From contig CM067547.1 in NCBI GenBank assembly GCA_034509755.1, forward strand, positions 48,510,859-48,574,858: a stretch of DNA of 64,000 bases. The letters are read 5' to 3'. This stretch comes from Anisodus tanguticus (lineage: Eukaryota; Streptophyta; Magnoliopsida; Solanales; Solanaceae). This document shows positions 10,856 through 20,123 of the stretch, piece by piece; position 1 is the first letter of the stretch; the number at the start of each line of letters is the position of its first letter. The notes beneath the pieces are model-generated. The model did no database searches, had not been told where the DNA came from, and saw only the letters and a list, made by a program, of their open reading frames with translations. The position numbers and the translations under genes are program-made.

Positions 10856-11228
10856 CTGGGCGGATGACGGCAACTGGAACTGCATTATGTGGCAGGTCAT
10901 CAGTGATCGGCTCATCCTTAGGTTTGATAAAAGTGTGATTAGCAATAGCATTCTTCGTAGGTGACAGTGGGATGCCAGAACCAGAAGTAGATCCAGCTCT
11001 TCTAGGAACTGAAAGGCTCTTGTCCACGCCAGAAGGCTGAGATGAAGGAAACCCTTCCTGTGGTACTAATGAGTTGGATGAAATGGGTTGCTTTCCTTTG
11101 TCTCTACCAAGTGATGGACCCGGGTTTTGCAGATGAGATTCAAGAGATTCATTTGGTTGACTTGATTGATTTTGTAAGCGCTGCCTTTTCAGAGGTGGTT
11201 CAGGTCCATCTTGCACCAGAACCTCTTG
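10856..11228 (-). CDS. SUVR-like gene, exon 3
   Basis: The exon begins after the acceptor TTTCCTTCAG at 11229 and ends at the donor CCCAG|GTAGAG at 10856. It encodes QEVLVQDGPEPPLKRQRLQ, a basic linker characteristic of the SUVR1/2/4 group, followed by a Ser/Pro-rich, low-complexity region containing FIKPKDEPITDDLP and ending AVIRP. It is open throughout at 373 bp and joins exon 4 in phase. The linker in this family lies between the ubiquitin-binding N-terminus and the methyltransferase domain. Confidence 0.78.
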
Positions 11229-11339
11229 CTGAAGGAAAACGAAAAATGAAAGGAAGTAAAGGTGAGTAAAAAGTCAAGAAAAATGCCATAACAGGAAATA
11301 CAGTAGCCACAAAGCAAGAACATTAAAGTAGTTCAATAC

Positions 11340-11375
11340 TTCGGCATTCTCGGATGACTTTTTACTTTCTGCATC
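11340..11375 (-). CDS. SUVR-like gene, exon 2 (12 codons)
   Basis: A 36-bp micro-exon (DAESKKSSENAE) lies between an acceptor TTTCAG and a donor GAA|GTATTG. It keeps the frame between exon 1 (ending EEAK) and exon 3 (starting QEVLVQD), and the acidic/Ser-rich content fits this position in SUVR proteins. It is too short to be found by ORF scanning. Confidence 0.65.
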
Positions 11376-11446
11376 CTGAAATGAAAGAAAGCATGTCAGC
11401 AAAAAATAAGCTCACATGAAAGAGACGGCAGAAAAACTGAACAAAG

Positions 11447-11620
11447 TACTCCCTCTTTTCTATTTTATGTGGCACTCTTTCCTTTTTAGTATGTTCCAAA
11501 AACAATGACTTTATAGCTACAGAAAAGCCACATTTAAGACCACAAATTCCAAGTCTTCTTTTCTTTCTTAAACTCCATGCTCAGTCAAACATCCTCACAT
11601 AAAATGAAACAAAAGGAGTA
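11447..11620. mobile_element. Stowaway-like MITE
   Basis: It starts TA-CTCCCTCTTTTCTATTTTATGTG and ends CACATAAAATGAAACAAAAGGAG-TA. It lies in the intron between SUVR-like exons 1 and 2. Confidence 0.85.
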
Positions 11621-11671
11621 CTCATTAACAGGGAAGAGAAAAAAAGTGTATTAAATGAAGGAACTTAGCAC

Positions 11672-11854
11672 CTTTGCTTCCTCGTTATCAAATATTGCAT
11701 CTGCAAGGACCCTATAATTCTCCTCTTCTATAAGGTCCCAATTTTTGTTATACAATTTTAAAAGATTCTTCAACACTGGCTTCACCTTCTCTCCAGAAAT
11801 CCCGAGAGCTTTCATAGCCCGAAAGGCATTATCGACCCTAGGGTTTGGAGGCAT
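11672..11854 (-). CDS. SUVR-like gene, exon 1: WIYLD domain
   Basis: The start is the ATG at 11852-11854 (MPPNPRVDNAFRAMKALGIS), and the exon closes at AAG|GTGCTA after 61 codons. The segment KVKPVLKNLLKLYNKNWDLI followed by EEENYRVLADAIFD is the WIYLD domain, the ubiquitin-binding N-terminal module of plant SUVR1/2/4 histone-lysine methyltransferase-family proteins, which act in nuclear chromatin and RNA-directed DNA methylation. It is conserved and undamaged. With exons 2-4 it forms a continuous 334-residue frame that lacks the catalytic half, so this is either a truncated paralogue or a gene whose 3' part has been lost. Confidence 0.85.
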
Positions 11855-12352
11855 TGCTTATCCAAGCTGATTTAATACAGCAGCTTTGAAATTAGTCACG
11901 GAGCCTGCATTGACATCATCTGCTGGAGAAGGGGACAAGAGTACAAAATGCAAGATAGCCAACAGAATTACACAGCCGTAACACCAAAGACATATAAATG
12001 AGGCCATGAATACCCAAATATAATAACTAATCCAAACATTCACACCATGATTTTGGTAAAAAAAATTAAATTACTTCCCAAGGTAAGTCAGTAAGAAAGT
12101 CAAATAAAGCTGATGGGTATGTTTTCTCCATCAGCTGGCTTTTGAAAATTCAACACTAGGACCAAAATAGTATTTCAAAACTGAATTAGTCCAAGACATA
12201 TACGGCTTTATACCACTCCTGTAAAAGGTATAGTATCAAAGTAAGTCCTCCAAGAGAGAAAAATGAATAATATGCATAAATTACAACTTTAGGAACTTTG
12301 TTTAAGCTGGAAACTGCTTACATCATCCATTACACTAGAAAGATTGCTTCCA
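11855..12352 (-). promoter_or_regulatory. 5' region of the SUVR-like gene
   Basis: Sequence just upstream of the start codon (minus strand, 11855-11960) reads like untranslated leader and includes a possible acceptor before CAGATGATGTC. I cannot place a transcription start. Confidence 0.35.
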
Positions 12353-12368
12353 GACGGCTAAAGATTCT

Positions 12369-12542
12369 TCAACAATAAAAACAACAGATATGCCTCAATC
12401 TCAAGCGAGTTGGGTCAGTTATATGACTCCTCATTGACCGTGTCCCTCCGTTTAAGCTCATCCCAGACCAATATATACAAAATAAGAAAAATAAAAAATA
12501 AAAAGTACTAGAAGCTCTCTCTGTTTTCTACTGGCATATAAA
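12369..12542 (-). mobile_element. Au SINE
   Basis: Read on the minus strand it contains GGGATGAGCTTAAACGGAGG, GAGTCATATAACTGACCC and CTTGAGATTGAGGCATA, then a TTGTT-type 3' end, which is the Au SINE signature. Flanking repeats GACGGCTAAAGATTCT (12353-12368) and GACGGCTGAAGATTCT (12543-12558) match at 15 of 16 positions. Confidence 0.88.
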
Positions 12543-13010
12543 GACGGCTGAAGATTCTAAGACTAGGAAATAATACTGTAAGCTTCTCTTACCTTCTTAA
12601 GAAAGTGGTATGAGCACAAGCAGACAAGAATAAAATCTAAGCAAATATATTATCTAGTTTCATTCTCTTCTAACAATGTTGAACCTAGTCCAAAATTTAT
12701 TCATCCAATGAGGAGTCTATACACGTAAAAGGACCGGTACTTATAGAGAAGTTTCAGGTTGTACTTCAGTTACAGACAAATATCCCTCTACATAGTAGAT
12801 ATCTATGCTCCTCCATTTGCTTAAAGCTCATTCTGAATAACTAATAAGTAGATTTGATAGTGGATAATAAGTATGCATGTAACTGGATTCATACCTTAAG
12901 AAGAGTAAAGAGTTACAACCTTGGCACACACAAAATCTCATTTCCTTATCAAAAAGAGTTACAAAAAATTATGACCAAACTACCAACTAACACAACCATA
13001 TTATCAATAA

Positions 13011-13190
13011 GGGTGTGTTTGTTAGGAGGAAAAACATTTTCTAATTTTCTCATGTTTGGTTGGTCAAAATGTATTGGAAATTATTTTCTCAAAGAAACAA
13101 GTTCCTTGAAAATCAGGGAAATGACTTCCCAATGGAACTAGGTAAAACAAATTCCATGAGTGCTATTCCATGGTGATTGTCTCATCCCCA
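13011..13190. mobile_element. partial MITE of the GTGTTTGGTA family
   Basis: It begins GGGTGTGTTTGTTAGGAGG and continues with TTTGGTTGGTCAAAATG and AACAAGTTCCTTGAAAA as in the 10.5-kb copy, but lacks the right end. Confidence 0.65.
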
Positions 13191-13323
13191 TCTTGTAACT
13201 GAAACCAAAATTCATCCACATAGCGAAAACGCAACTTCAGGTCATTTGACTTTTAATGTCAGAAATTTTATAAGAACAATTGAATTGCCACAACTGAAAA
13301 TACTGTACAATATTAAATAAGAA

Positions 13324-13535
13324 TAACACAGTGCGCTAGTGGTCTAAGAGCTAGACTAACGACCTTGATTGTATGAATCCCAGCAGAGTCGGGGGGGTGA
13401 ATTCTTTCAATCTGCCTAAGTCTTGTCGAGCAAGGTTACCCTTACCACTCTTGACAGGAGGCAGCAGGTAACCTGTATATTAACAGAGGTGCAGGCAAGT
13501 TTACTCCAACATCACCTTCATCCAAAAAAAAAAGT
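13324..13535 (+). mobile_element. probable tRNA-derived SINE with poly(A) end
   Basis: The left part (CAGTGCGCTAGTGGTCTAAG) resembles a tRNA D-arm/box A. The middle carries GCAGCAGGTAACCTGTATATT and AGAGGTGCAGGCAAG, sequence found in Solanaceae SINEs, and a run of A closes it near 13527-13536. No clear target-site duplication is seen. Confidence 0.55.
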
Positions 13536-13856
13536 ACTGTCAAAGGAGAACAAAAACATGGTAATTCATGCACAAGGATACTCCTAAAGTACCATAGCAG
13601 ATAGAAACTCAATGCAGCTACAAAATCACTTGACGCTTGTGAAATAAAATTCAAAGCTGTTCTTATAGTTGTTAAACCGGGCAAATTCACCCAAACTGTA
13701 AAACTGTAGGGTCATTGAACAATAGCAAGTCTGTGAAATTCATTTCTACCTAAATAAATAAAAAAGTATCTGTTAAAGGAGAACAAAACATGGTAACTCA
13801 TGCACAAGAATACTCCAATATAACCACCACAGACAGAAAAATATTGTAGCAACAAA

Positions 13857-14500
13857 GGGTGTGTTTGGTATGGATGATCATGTTTGGTTGATCAAAACTT
13901 TTGGAAAAACATTTTCTCTAGGAAAACAACTTCCTTTAAAATGACATAAATCTAGGGGATACAAGTTCCACAAGTGTCATTCCGCATTGATTGTCTCCTT
14001 CCCACCTTCCAACACCTCCCACCCCCACCCCCACCCCCACCCTCATAGCCCCTATCCCCATCATCCCCAACTCCTACCCTCCACCCCGTCTCCCTTAGTG
14101 TTTGCTTAAACTATATACATATAATTTTGATATTACGAACCAAACATAAGAAAATAAGTAAGAAAACCATTTAGGGGTCGTTTGGTAGTTGGTTAGGAGG
14201 TGAGGGTTTCATGTATTAAAACATGCATAAGTGATAGGCGTACCATGTTTGGTAGCCGGTTAGGTGGTAAGGTATTCATGTCTAAAATCAATACAGTGTC
14301 TGGTTTGTAATCTAGAAACCCGCATAACTAATACTCCATGTATAAGTTATGAGCGAATCTATGTATTAATACATGAATTACTAAACTCTGCATAGAATAA
14401 TTAATAAATCTTCCTCATAACTAATTGATGTACTACTAATATCTGCATAACTCTAAACAACTACCAAACGACCCCTTATTTTCCTTCATACAAAGAAACC
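13857..14500. mobile_element. MITE of the GTGTTTGGTA family carrying a nested MITE
   Basis: It starts GGGTGTGTTTGGTATGG and continues with GGAAAACAACTTCCTTTAAA as in the other copies. A C-rich tandem (CACCCC) sits near 14020-14040. The right end is diverged. The element at 14174-14475 is inserted into it. Confidence 0.65.
14174..14475. mobile_element. Tourist-like MITE (PIF/Harbinger)
   Basis: Perfect terminal inverted repeats (GGGGTCGTTTGGTAGTTG and its inverse) are flanked by TTA on both sides (14171-14173 and 14476-14478), the PIF/Harbinger target duplication. Confidence 0.9.
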
Positions 14501-14995
14501 CAAAATCACTTGACACATCTGGAAAATGAAATTCAAAGTTGTTAAACAGGGAAAATTCACCCAAACTGGAAGCCCATAAGGGGGTTTTGCACGATAGCAA
14601 GTCAAACAAATTGTACCAAATCGAAATTCAAATTCTACAAACCCTAAACAGAATAAATACCCACAAACAAAAAAGATAAAAATACCCATGTCGAGATGAA
14701 ATCATGCTCTCCATTTGAACCGGGTATGCAACTATAAAAACATATATTTATATTGCGACAAAATAATCCGCTAGACAAAACCCAGTAACTTTGCACAAAT
14801 TTTATATTTGTGTTAAGAAATCAACTTAATATGTATAAATAATTTATCAAAATTATATTTTTTTCTTTCCAGAATCTAAAACCCATAAACTCAAAATTCG
14901 ACCTTCAAATTACAGTAATATTCTGAACATACTTACTCTAATTAATTTTGAAAATGAGAATGTGTTTGTTACTACCATGGAAAATGAGTTTAAAT

Positions 14996-17900
14996 TAGGC
15001 TTGTCCAGTGGGTCGGGTTGGGCCGACCCGCCCCGGCCCGCTATCCAGCCCGCCACGTCCCGATCCAAAAAAAATTATCGGTATCAGGGTTCAAATTCAG
15101 GACGGGGTCTCGTATCGTCCCGCCTGTCTTGATCCTGACCCGCTCCATCCCGACCCGTCCGTCCCTCTCCCCTTTGCAAAAATAACTATTGCAATAACGA
15201 CTAGATTTCGATTTTGGCCGTTGTGCAACGACTATATCGGCCATTTTCTGCCCCCTACCCCTTAATATTTATTTTTAATCTCTAAGTTAATATATTTACA
15301 CTTTAACCACATTTCTCAACTATAAATATCTCATTTTCCTCTTCATTTTTTTTCACAAATCTTTCTACCATATCTCTAATCTAATATCTCAATTTATCTC
15401 TCTACAATTCTACAAATCTTCCTACTATTAGTATTAAATATTATATCAAAGTTAAAAAATTGGGAGTGAAGTTGGCAACTAGCTTGAAAATCATCCATCG
15501 AACAAAGTTTCAATTTTCAACCTTGATTACACGTCGACGTTACGTCGGCGTTTGGTACATTCGTTCCTTCTTTAAATTATTATTGTTACTTTATTTTAAT
15601 TATCGCACTTAATTTCATTATCTTTAATTATTTATTTGCATAGTTAATATGAAATGATTAAGATGTATGTTTAAGGGTAAGGGTAAGACTTCTTTTAGTA
15701 GGGTAATAAGGGCAGGGGTACTTCGTATAGTAATCCTATTCCTAGCCCCGATAATTTCATTGATTTCACTAATATAGATGAAACTGCTTTTTTTAATGAT
15801 ATACCATTAGATTATGAGGTAGATGAACCAAACTTTAATTTAGATGAACCACTAGATGACACACCCACTAGTGCACCTCAACCTCATGCTCAGACTGAGT
15901 CTCAACCTGAAACTGGAATGCCTCCTATTCCCATAGTATGAGTCGAGGACCCACACAACGAAAATTAAAATCAGTTGCATGACATTTTTTTGATAGGGAA
16001 CAAGAGAATCAACTAGCTAGATGTAAAATTTGTAAAAATATTTATAAATTTAAAACAGGAAAAGGTCAAGGTGGGACGGGAGGTTTATTGAGACATTTAC
16101 AAGGCGAGCACACAGCTAGGTGGAATGAGTAACAGGCTAAAAAATCGGGTGTGTCAATGCCATCTGAGTCGGGACAATGTTCACATAGTGTCTCCGACCT
16201 AGTACACGGTCAAATTAACTTGACGATGGAGGGAATTTTTTATCCTAAATATGATAAAAACAAAGATAGGGAAAATATGGCAAAATTAGTTGCGATGAAG
16301 GGTTTGTCTTTTTCATTTCCTTCATCTCCTGGTTTTATTCATTACATTCGAGAAACATATAATCATGCTTTTAATGATTTTCTTAGATCAACTGTTAGAA
16401 GGGATGTTTTAAAATTTGCAAGTGAATATCAACAATATTTACGTTATGCATTGTATCATTTTAATGACAAAGTGACTATCACTTCTGACATAGGCCGTAG
16501 TACTAACAGTAATGATTATTTAACGGTAACATGTCATTGGATAAATCAAAATTGGTCTATGTAAAATACAAAGATGCAAAGAATATAAAAAATACAATTT
16601 GCTATAAATTTTATTTTAAAGTTAATAAAATACAAAGACGCAAAGAATATAAAAAAAATTGTCATGATTGTGGATTACCTTATAAAAAAATTCCAAAAGA
16701 AGTTTCGACTAAGTGGAATTCTTTGTATGAGTAACTACTTATTGCTTACGATTATAGACAACCTATAACTTTATTATTTAACGTCCATAATAAAAATTCA
16801 AGGGATATGCTTGTAGATAACGATTGGATTTTTTTTTTAGAACTTAATGAATTTCTAGAGAAATTTTTTCAAGCTACTAAAGATTTCCGGTATTTATTAT
16901 CCTACTATTTCAAATATGTTATTTTATATTGCTCTAATATTTTTGTTACTTAATGAATATATGCAAAAACCAACTTATAAAGCATCTATAAAAAAATGTT
17001 TATAAAATTAAAAAATAATCTTATTCCCACTATTTATATTATTAGTGCGGTATTAAATTCGACTATTAAAGTAGACGGTTGTAAAACATTTGTAGAAACG
17101 ATTTATGATTTTATAGAAGTACTTCCAACAGACCCAACTGAAGAACCAACTCACAAACTAACTAAAGAAGAAGTTACGTCTAACATACACACTGAATGCA
17201 AACAGGTATATATGTATTACCAACAACAAAGTGCAAATAATCAACCAGCTTCTGTACCATCTTCTACTACTTCGATGCAACCTTATAAAAAATATGTAGT
17301 TTCTACTGCTAGTATTCAAGGCCTTAGAAATAAAATATTTAGTGGTTCAACTTCTTCACAAGTTAGTGAAATTGATGTTTATGTTTTGCAGGGTGTTGTA
17401 CCGTATGAATTTATTGTCAATGATGAAGAACAAGAAGACTTGCTGAAATACCGGAGGCAGAATGAGAATACATTTCCGACACTAGCAATGATGGCTCGAG
17501 ATGTTTTGAACATTCAAGCGTTATCAACAGCGTCTGAAAGCATTTTTTATGCTGGAAGATTTCAAATAGGAGAGCACACACATTCATTGGTGGGAGACGC
17601 ATTGGAGATTGCAGTTCTTTTCAGATATTGGATTCGAGCGGAACGTAGAAGGTGCGGTCAATCAGAGATCAACGAAGAAGAAGACAACAACTACAACGAA
17701 ATCTTGTCCGAGGGAACATGAAGCGACGTCGAACAATTTGACCTACAAATTCCAATTCCAACCGAAAATCCTCAAGACATTCTGAGGAAATTAGAAAAAA
17801 GTATGGTTAAATATGTAATTTTTTTAATTACAATTTTACTATGTGATTTGCAACTTTTGAACAACACCACAAAGTTGCAATTTTGAAATTGTATTACCAA

Positions 17901-18200
17901 AAAATCATATTTTTATTAAATAATATAAGAGACACAAATACAGTATTGTGATATTTTTATTACACTATCTTGTTCAATTGTTGAAGTGTTTTTTTATTTA
18001 TATATATATATATATAAAAATTAAGTGGCAAAAAAAGGGGTCAAATTCCGATCCTGACCCGACCCGTCTCCCTAATCCCGACCCCTATACAGGCGGGATG
18101 TGGGACAGGACGGGACCTCTTCCCGACCCGCCAGGCCCACCGAAACCCGATTTCCGACCCTCCCCCGTCCCGCCGAGTCCCGTCCCGTTGGGCAGCCCTA
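14996..18200 (+). mobile_element. hAT transposon with perfect target duplication
   Basis: The ends are TAGGCTTGTCCAGTGGG and the imperfect inverse CCCGTTGGGCAGCCCTA. Both flanks are GTTTAAAT (14988-14995 and 18201-18208), a perfect 8-bp duplication. Both subterminal regions, about 200 bp each, are dense in GACCCG/CGGGTC/CCCGTCC motifs, the kind of cluster that binds hAT transposases. The 3.2-kb interior holds a decayed transposase. Confidence 0.95.
15672..17721 (+). pseudogene. hAT transposase, decayed
   Basis: The order of parts is that of a hAT transposase. An N-terminal acidic region (about 15.70-15.94 kb) is followed by a BED zinc finger at about 16.02-16.13 kb (CKIC ... HLQGEH). Next comes the conserved block FSFPSSPGFIHYIRETYN (16.3 kb), then a catalytic core broken by shifts near 16.53 and stops near 16.73 and 16.95 kb. 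The C-terminal dimerisation domain (FPTLAMMARDVLNIQALSTA, then ESIFYAGRFQIG) spans about 17.45-17.66 kb. In-frame stops also lie just before and after the BED finger. The protein cannot be made in full, so any movement would have needed a transposase supplied in trans. Confidence 0.9.
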
Positions 18201-18328
18201 GTTTAAATCCACAACCAGCAATGGCTAATTGGAGGCCACAGTGGAGAATTATATGGAATTAGACGTGTGCAATGTCAAAAACACCCTTTTTAAAAATAAA
18301 AAAAAAGTATTAGCTGAAGGTCATTACA

Positions 18329-18394
18329 ACGTGGGGATTCGAACCCTTATCAATATGTAAGTTTTGATAACCAACTAAGCTACTAACTACACAC
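18329..18394 (-). pseudogene. tRNA-like sequence (tRNA pseudogene or SINE head)
   Basis: On the minus strand it has a box A-like TAGCTTAGTTGG and a box B GGTTCGAATCC at tRNA spacing, closing with CCCCA. The anticodon arm pairs as ATCAA/TTGAT but with an oversized loop, so it is not a standard tRNA. Confidence 0.55.
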
Positions 18395-18466
18395 CTTTTT
18401 TACTGTTTGTGATTTATTTAAGAAAATGACAAAAATAGTCCCTTGTATTTAAGGGTTGGTTCATAC

Positions 18467-18712
18467 TACTTCCTCCGTTTTAAAAAGAATGTCTGATTTT
18501 AACTTGACACAAAGTTCAAGAAAGTAGAGAAATATTTTAAATTTTGTGGTCTTAAATTTCAAATGTGTTGAATGTACAAAAATGTCCTTTATTTTTATGG
18601 TTTTAAACATGTCATGTGGAAAGCTCGAATGAAAGAGTTGTCAAAAAGGGGAAATTCTTTTTTAACGAATTAAAAAGAAAAATAAGGCAATTTTTTTTAA
18701 ATGAAGGGAGTA
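18467..18712. mobile_element. Stowaway-like MITE
   Basis: TACTTCCTCCGTTTTAAAA opens it and AATGAAGGGAGTA closes it, consistent with a decayed Stowaway terminal repeat and TA target. Confidence 0.6.
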
Positions 18713-18847
18713 ATAGTTTCTTTTCTTTGTTTTCTATAAGTGTGTTGTTTGGACCAGCTTATGTGCCTATAATAATAGGTAACATGTAACTCTGTGATTA
18801 ACGCTAGAACAAATTAGCAGTTTTGATCATTTAAGCTTGCTAAAAAT

Positions 18848-19123
18848 TACTCCTTCCGTTTTGATTTATGTCGCATCATTTGTCCGGACATGAAGTTTAA
18901 GAAATAAGGGATGAATTTGTTATGTTTATCAAATTGTCCTTATTTTAGTGCCCACATTTGTTGACTTTTCTTCACAATAAGTATATCTTTAAAAGTAATG
19001 GGACCCAACAAGGGTAAAATAGAGATACTGTCAATAAATGGTTGCCAAATAAGAAAAAGTGACATTCATTTTGGAACAAACGAAAAAGAAAATAGTGTCA
19101 CATAAATTGAGACGGATGGAGTA
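18848..19123. mobile_element. Stowaway-like MITE
   Basis: It begins TA-CTCCTTCCGTTTTGATTTATG and ends GTCACATAAATTGAGACGG-ATGGAG-TA. The inverted termini and TA duplications are clear. Confidence 0.85.
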
Positions 19124-19260
19124 ATATTTATAGTCTCCATCAAATATTTACTGAGATATTTAGTGAACACGGTCTGTTAACTTGACGAGAATTATGAGGG
19201 AAAACGGATTAATACCAAGAAAGTCTCATCAAAATTTAAAATATGCAATATGAATAAATT

Positions 19261-19942
19261 TGTTCTCGGCCCCAATTTCGCTATCTGCCATTGTATCGGC
19301 TGATGAAATTGGGAGACAATTTCATTCCTTAACTTAAGCGATTTGGGCTGAAAATGGAACTCTAATCTCCAACAATGGATTCTCCAACTACTCCAGAAAA
19401 CGTTAGGACGGTGGTGTGAGTAAACTAAGAGGTAAGAAACATGAATACAGCCGAGTAAGGTAAAAGAAAGTAAAGGATAAAAGTAAGGATAAAAAAGATA
19501 GATAAATTTTGATCTATTTGATTGATTGTGTGTATTCTGTACAAAGAATGTGTTATATTTATAGTACAAAAAAGGAAAACTGTACAAACGTGCCCCCTCC
19601 CCCCATGTCAGCCATCAAGTAACCCACTAAGTTCAATGGCCGACTATGGGGGTGGTGGCGCCGATTTTCTCGACATCTACTCATCTCGCTCGGATAATGG
19701 CCATTTTTTCAGCTGTTGTTCGCCGTTTTCGCTTCTAGGGGTATGGAAACCATTTTGACTTAGTCGTTGAGGCGTCTGCATCTGAGTAGGTCCCATCGTA
19801 CCTCTAACTAACAACTTCGACTAAGATGCCTTAGTAGCCGATGAAGTTCTTGTAGTCGAGGGCTAGGAGTAAATTCGGCTCCGGAATAGTTCGGCTGTCA
19901 CTAAATTCGGCTAAACACTTAAATTATTTTTGAGTGTTAACA
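19261..19942 (-). repeat. 3' LTR of the gypsy element
   Basis: This LTR is 682 bp, TGTT...AACA in plus orientation. It keeps a segment of about 57 bp near its downstream end (ATCTGCC ... TTAACTTAA) that is missing from the 5' LTR but present in the solo LTR at 6.5 kb. Confidence 0.93.
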
Positions 19943-20123
19943 ATTGCCCCCTACATTAACTCGAGTGTGACTGTTGAGTTGATGTATCCAAAAGTAGCCG
20001 TCGTTTCAGTCTGACAGCCGCGTATGTCACTTCAATCGTCTTGTCTCCAGTGCATACAATGATGGGCTTTAAAGAAGCTCTTATTTTCTTCCATATAAAT
20101 GCCTCAGTTTCCACAAACATTTT

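Larger units (their letters stand above)
13532..14620. repeat. local tandem duplication, second copy split by MITEs
   Basis: Copy 1 (about 13532-13735) and copy 2 (13761-13856 plus 14501-14620) share AAAGGAGAACAAAA, CATGCACAAG and CAAAATCACTTGACxC, then AAATTCACCCAAACTG. Copy 2 is interrupted by nested MITEs exactly where copy 1 is continuous. The duplicated DNA may be upstream or untranslated sequence of the SUVR-like gene. Confidence 0.8.

Noticed and set aside
15008..15265. Pro/Asp-rich ORF at the left end of the hAT element
   Set aside because: It is a translation of the GACCCG subterminal repeats.
18329..18394. Functional tRNA gene
   Set aside because: The anticodon loop is oversized and the acceptor ends do not pair convincingly, so it is listed as tRNA-like only.
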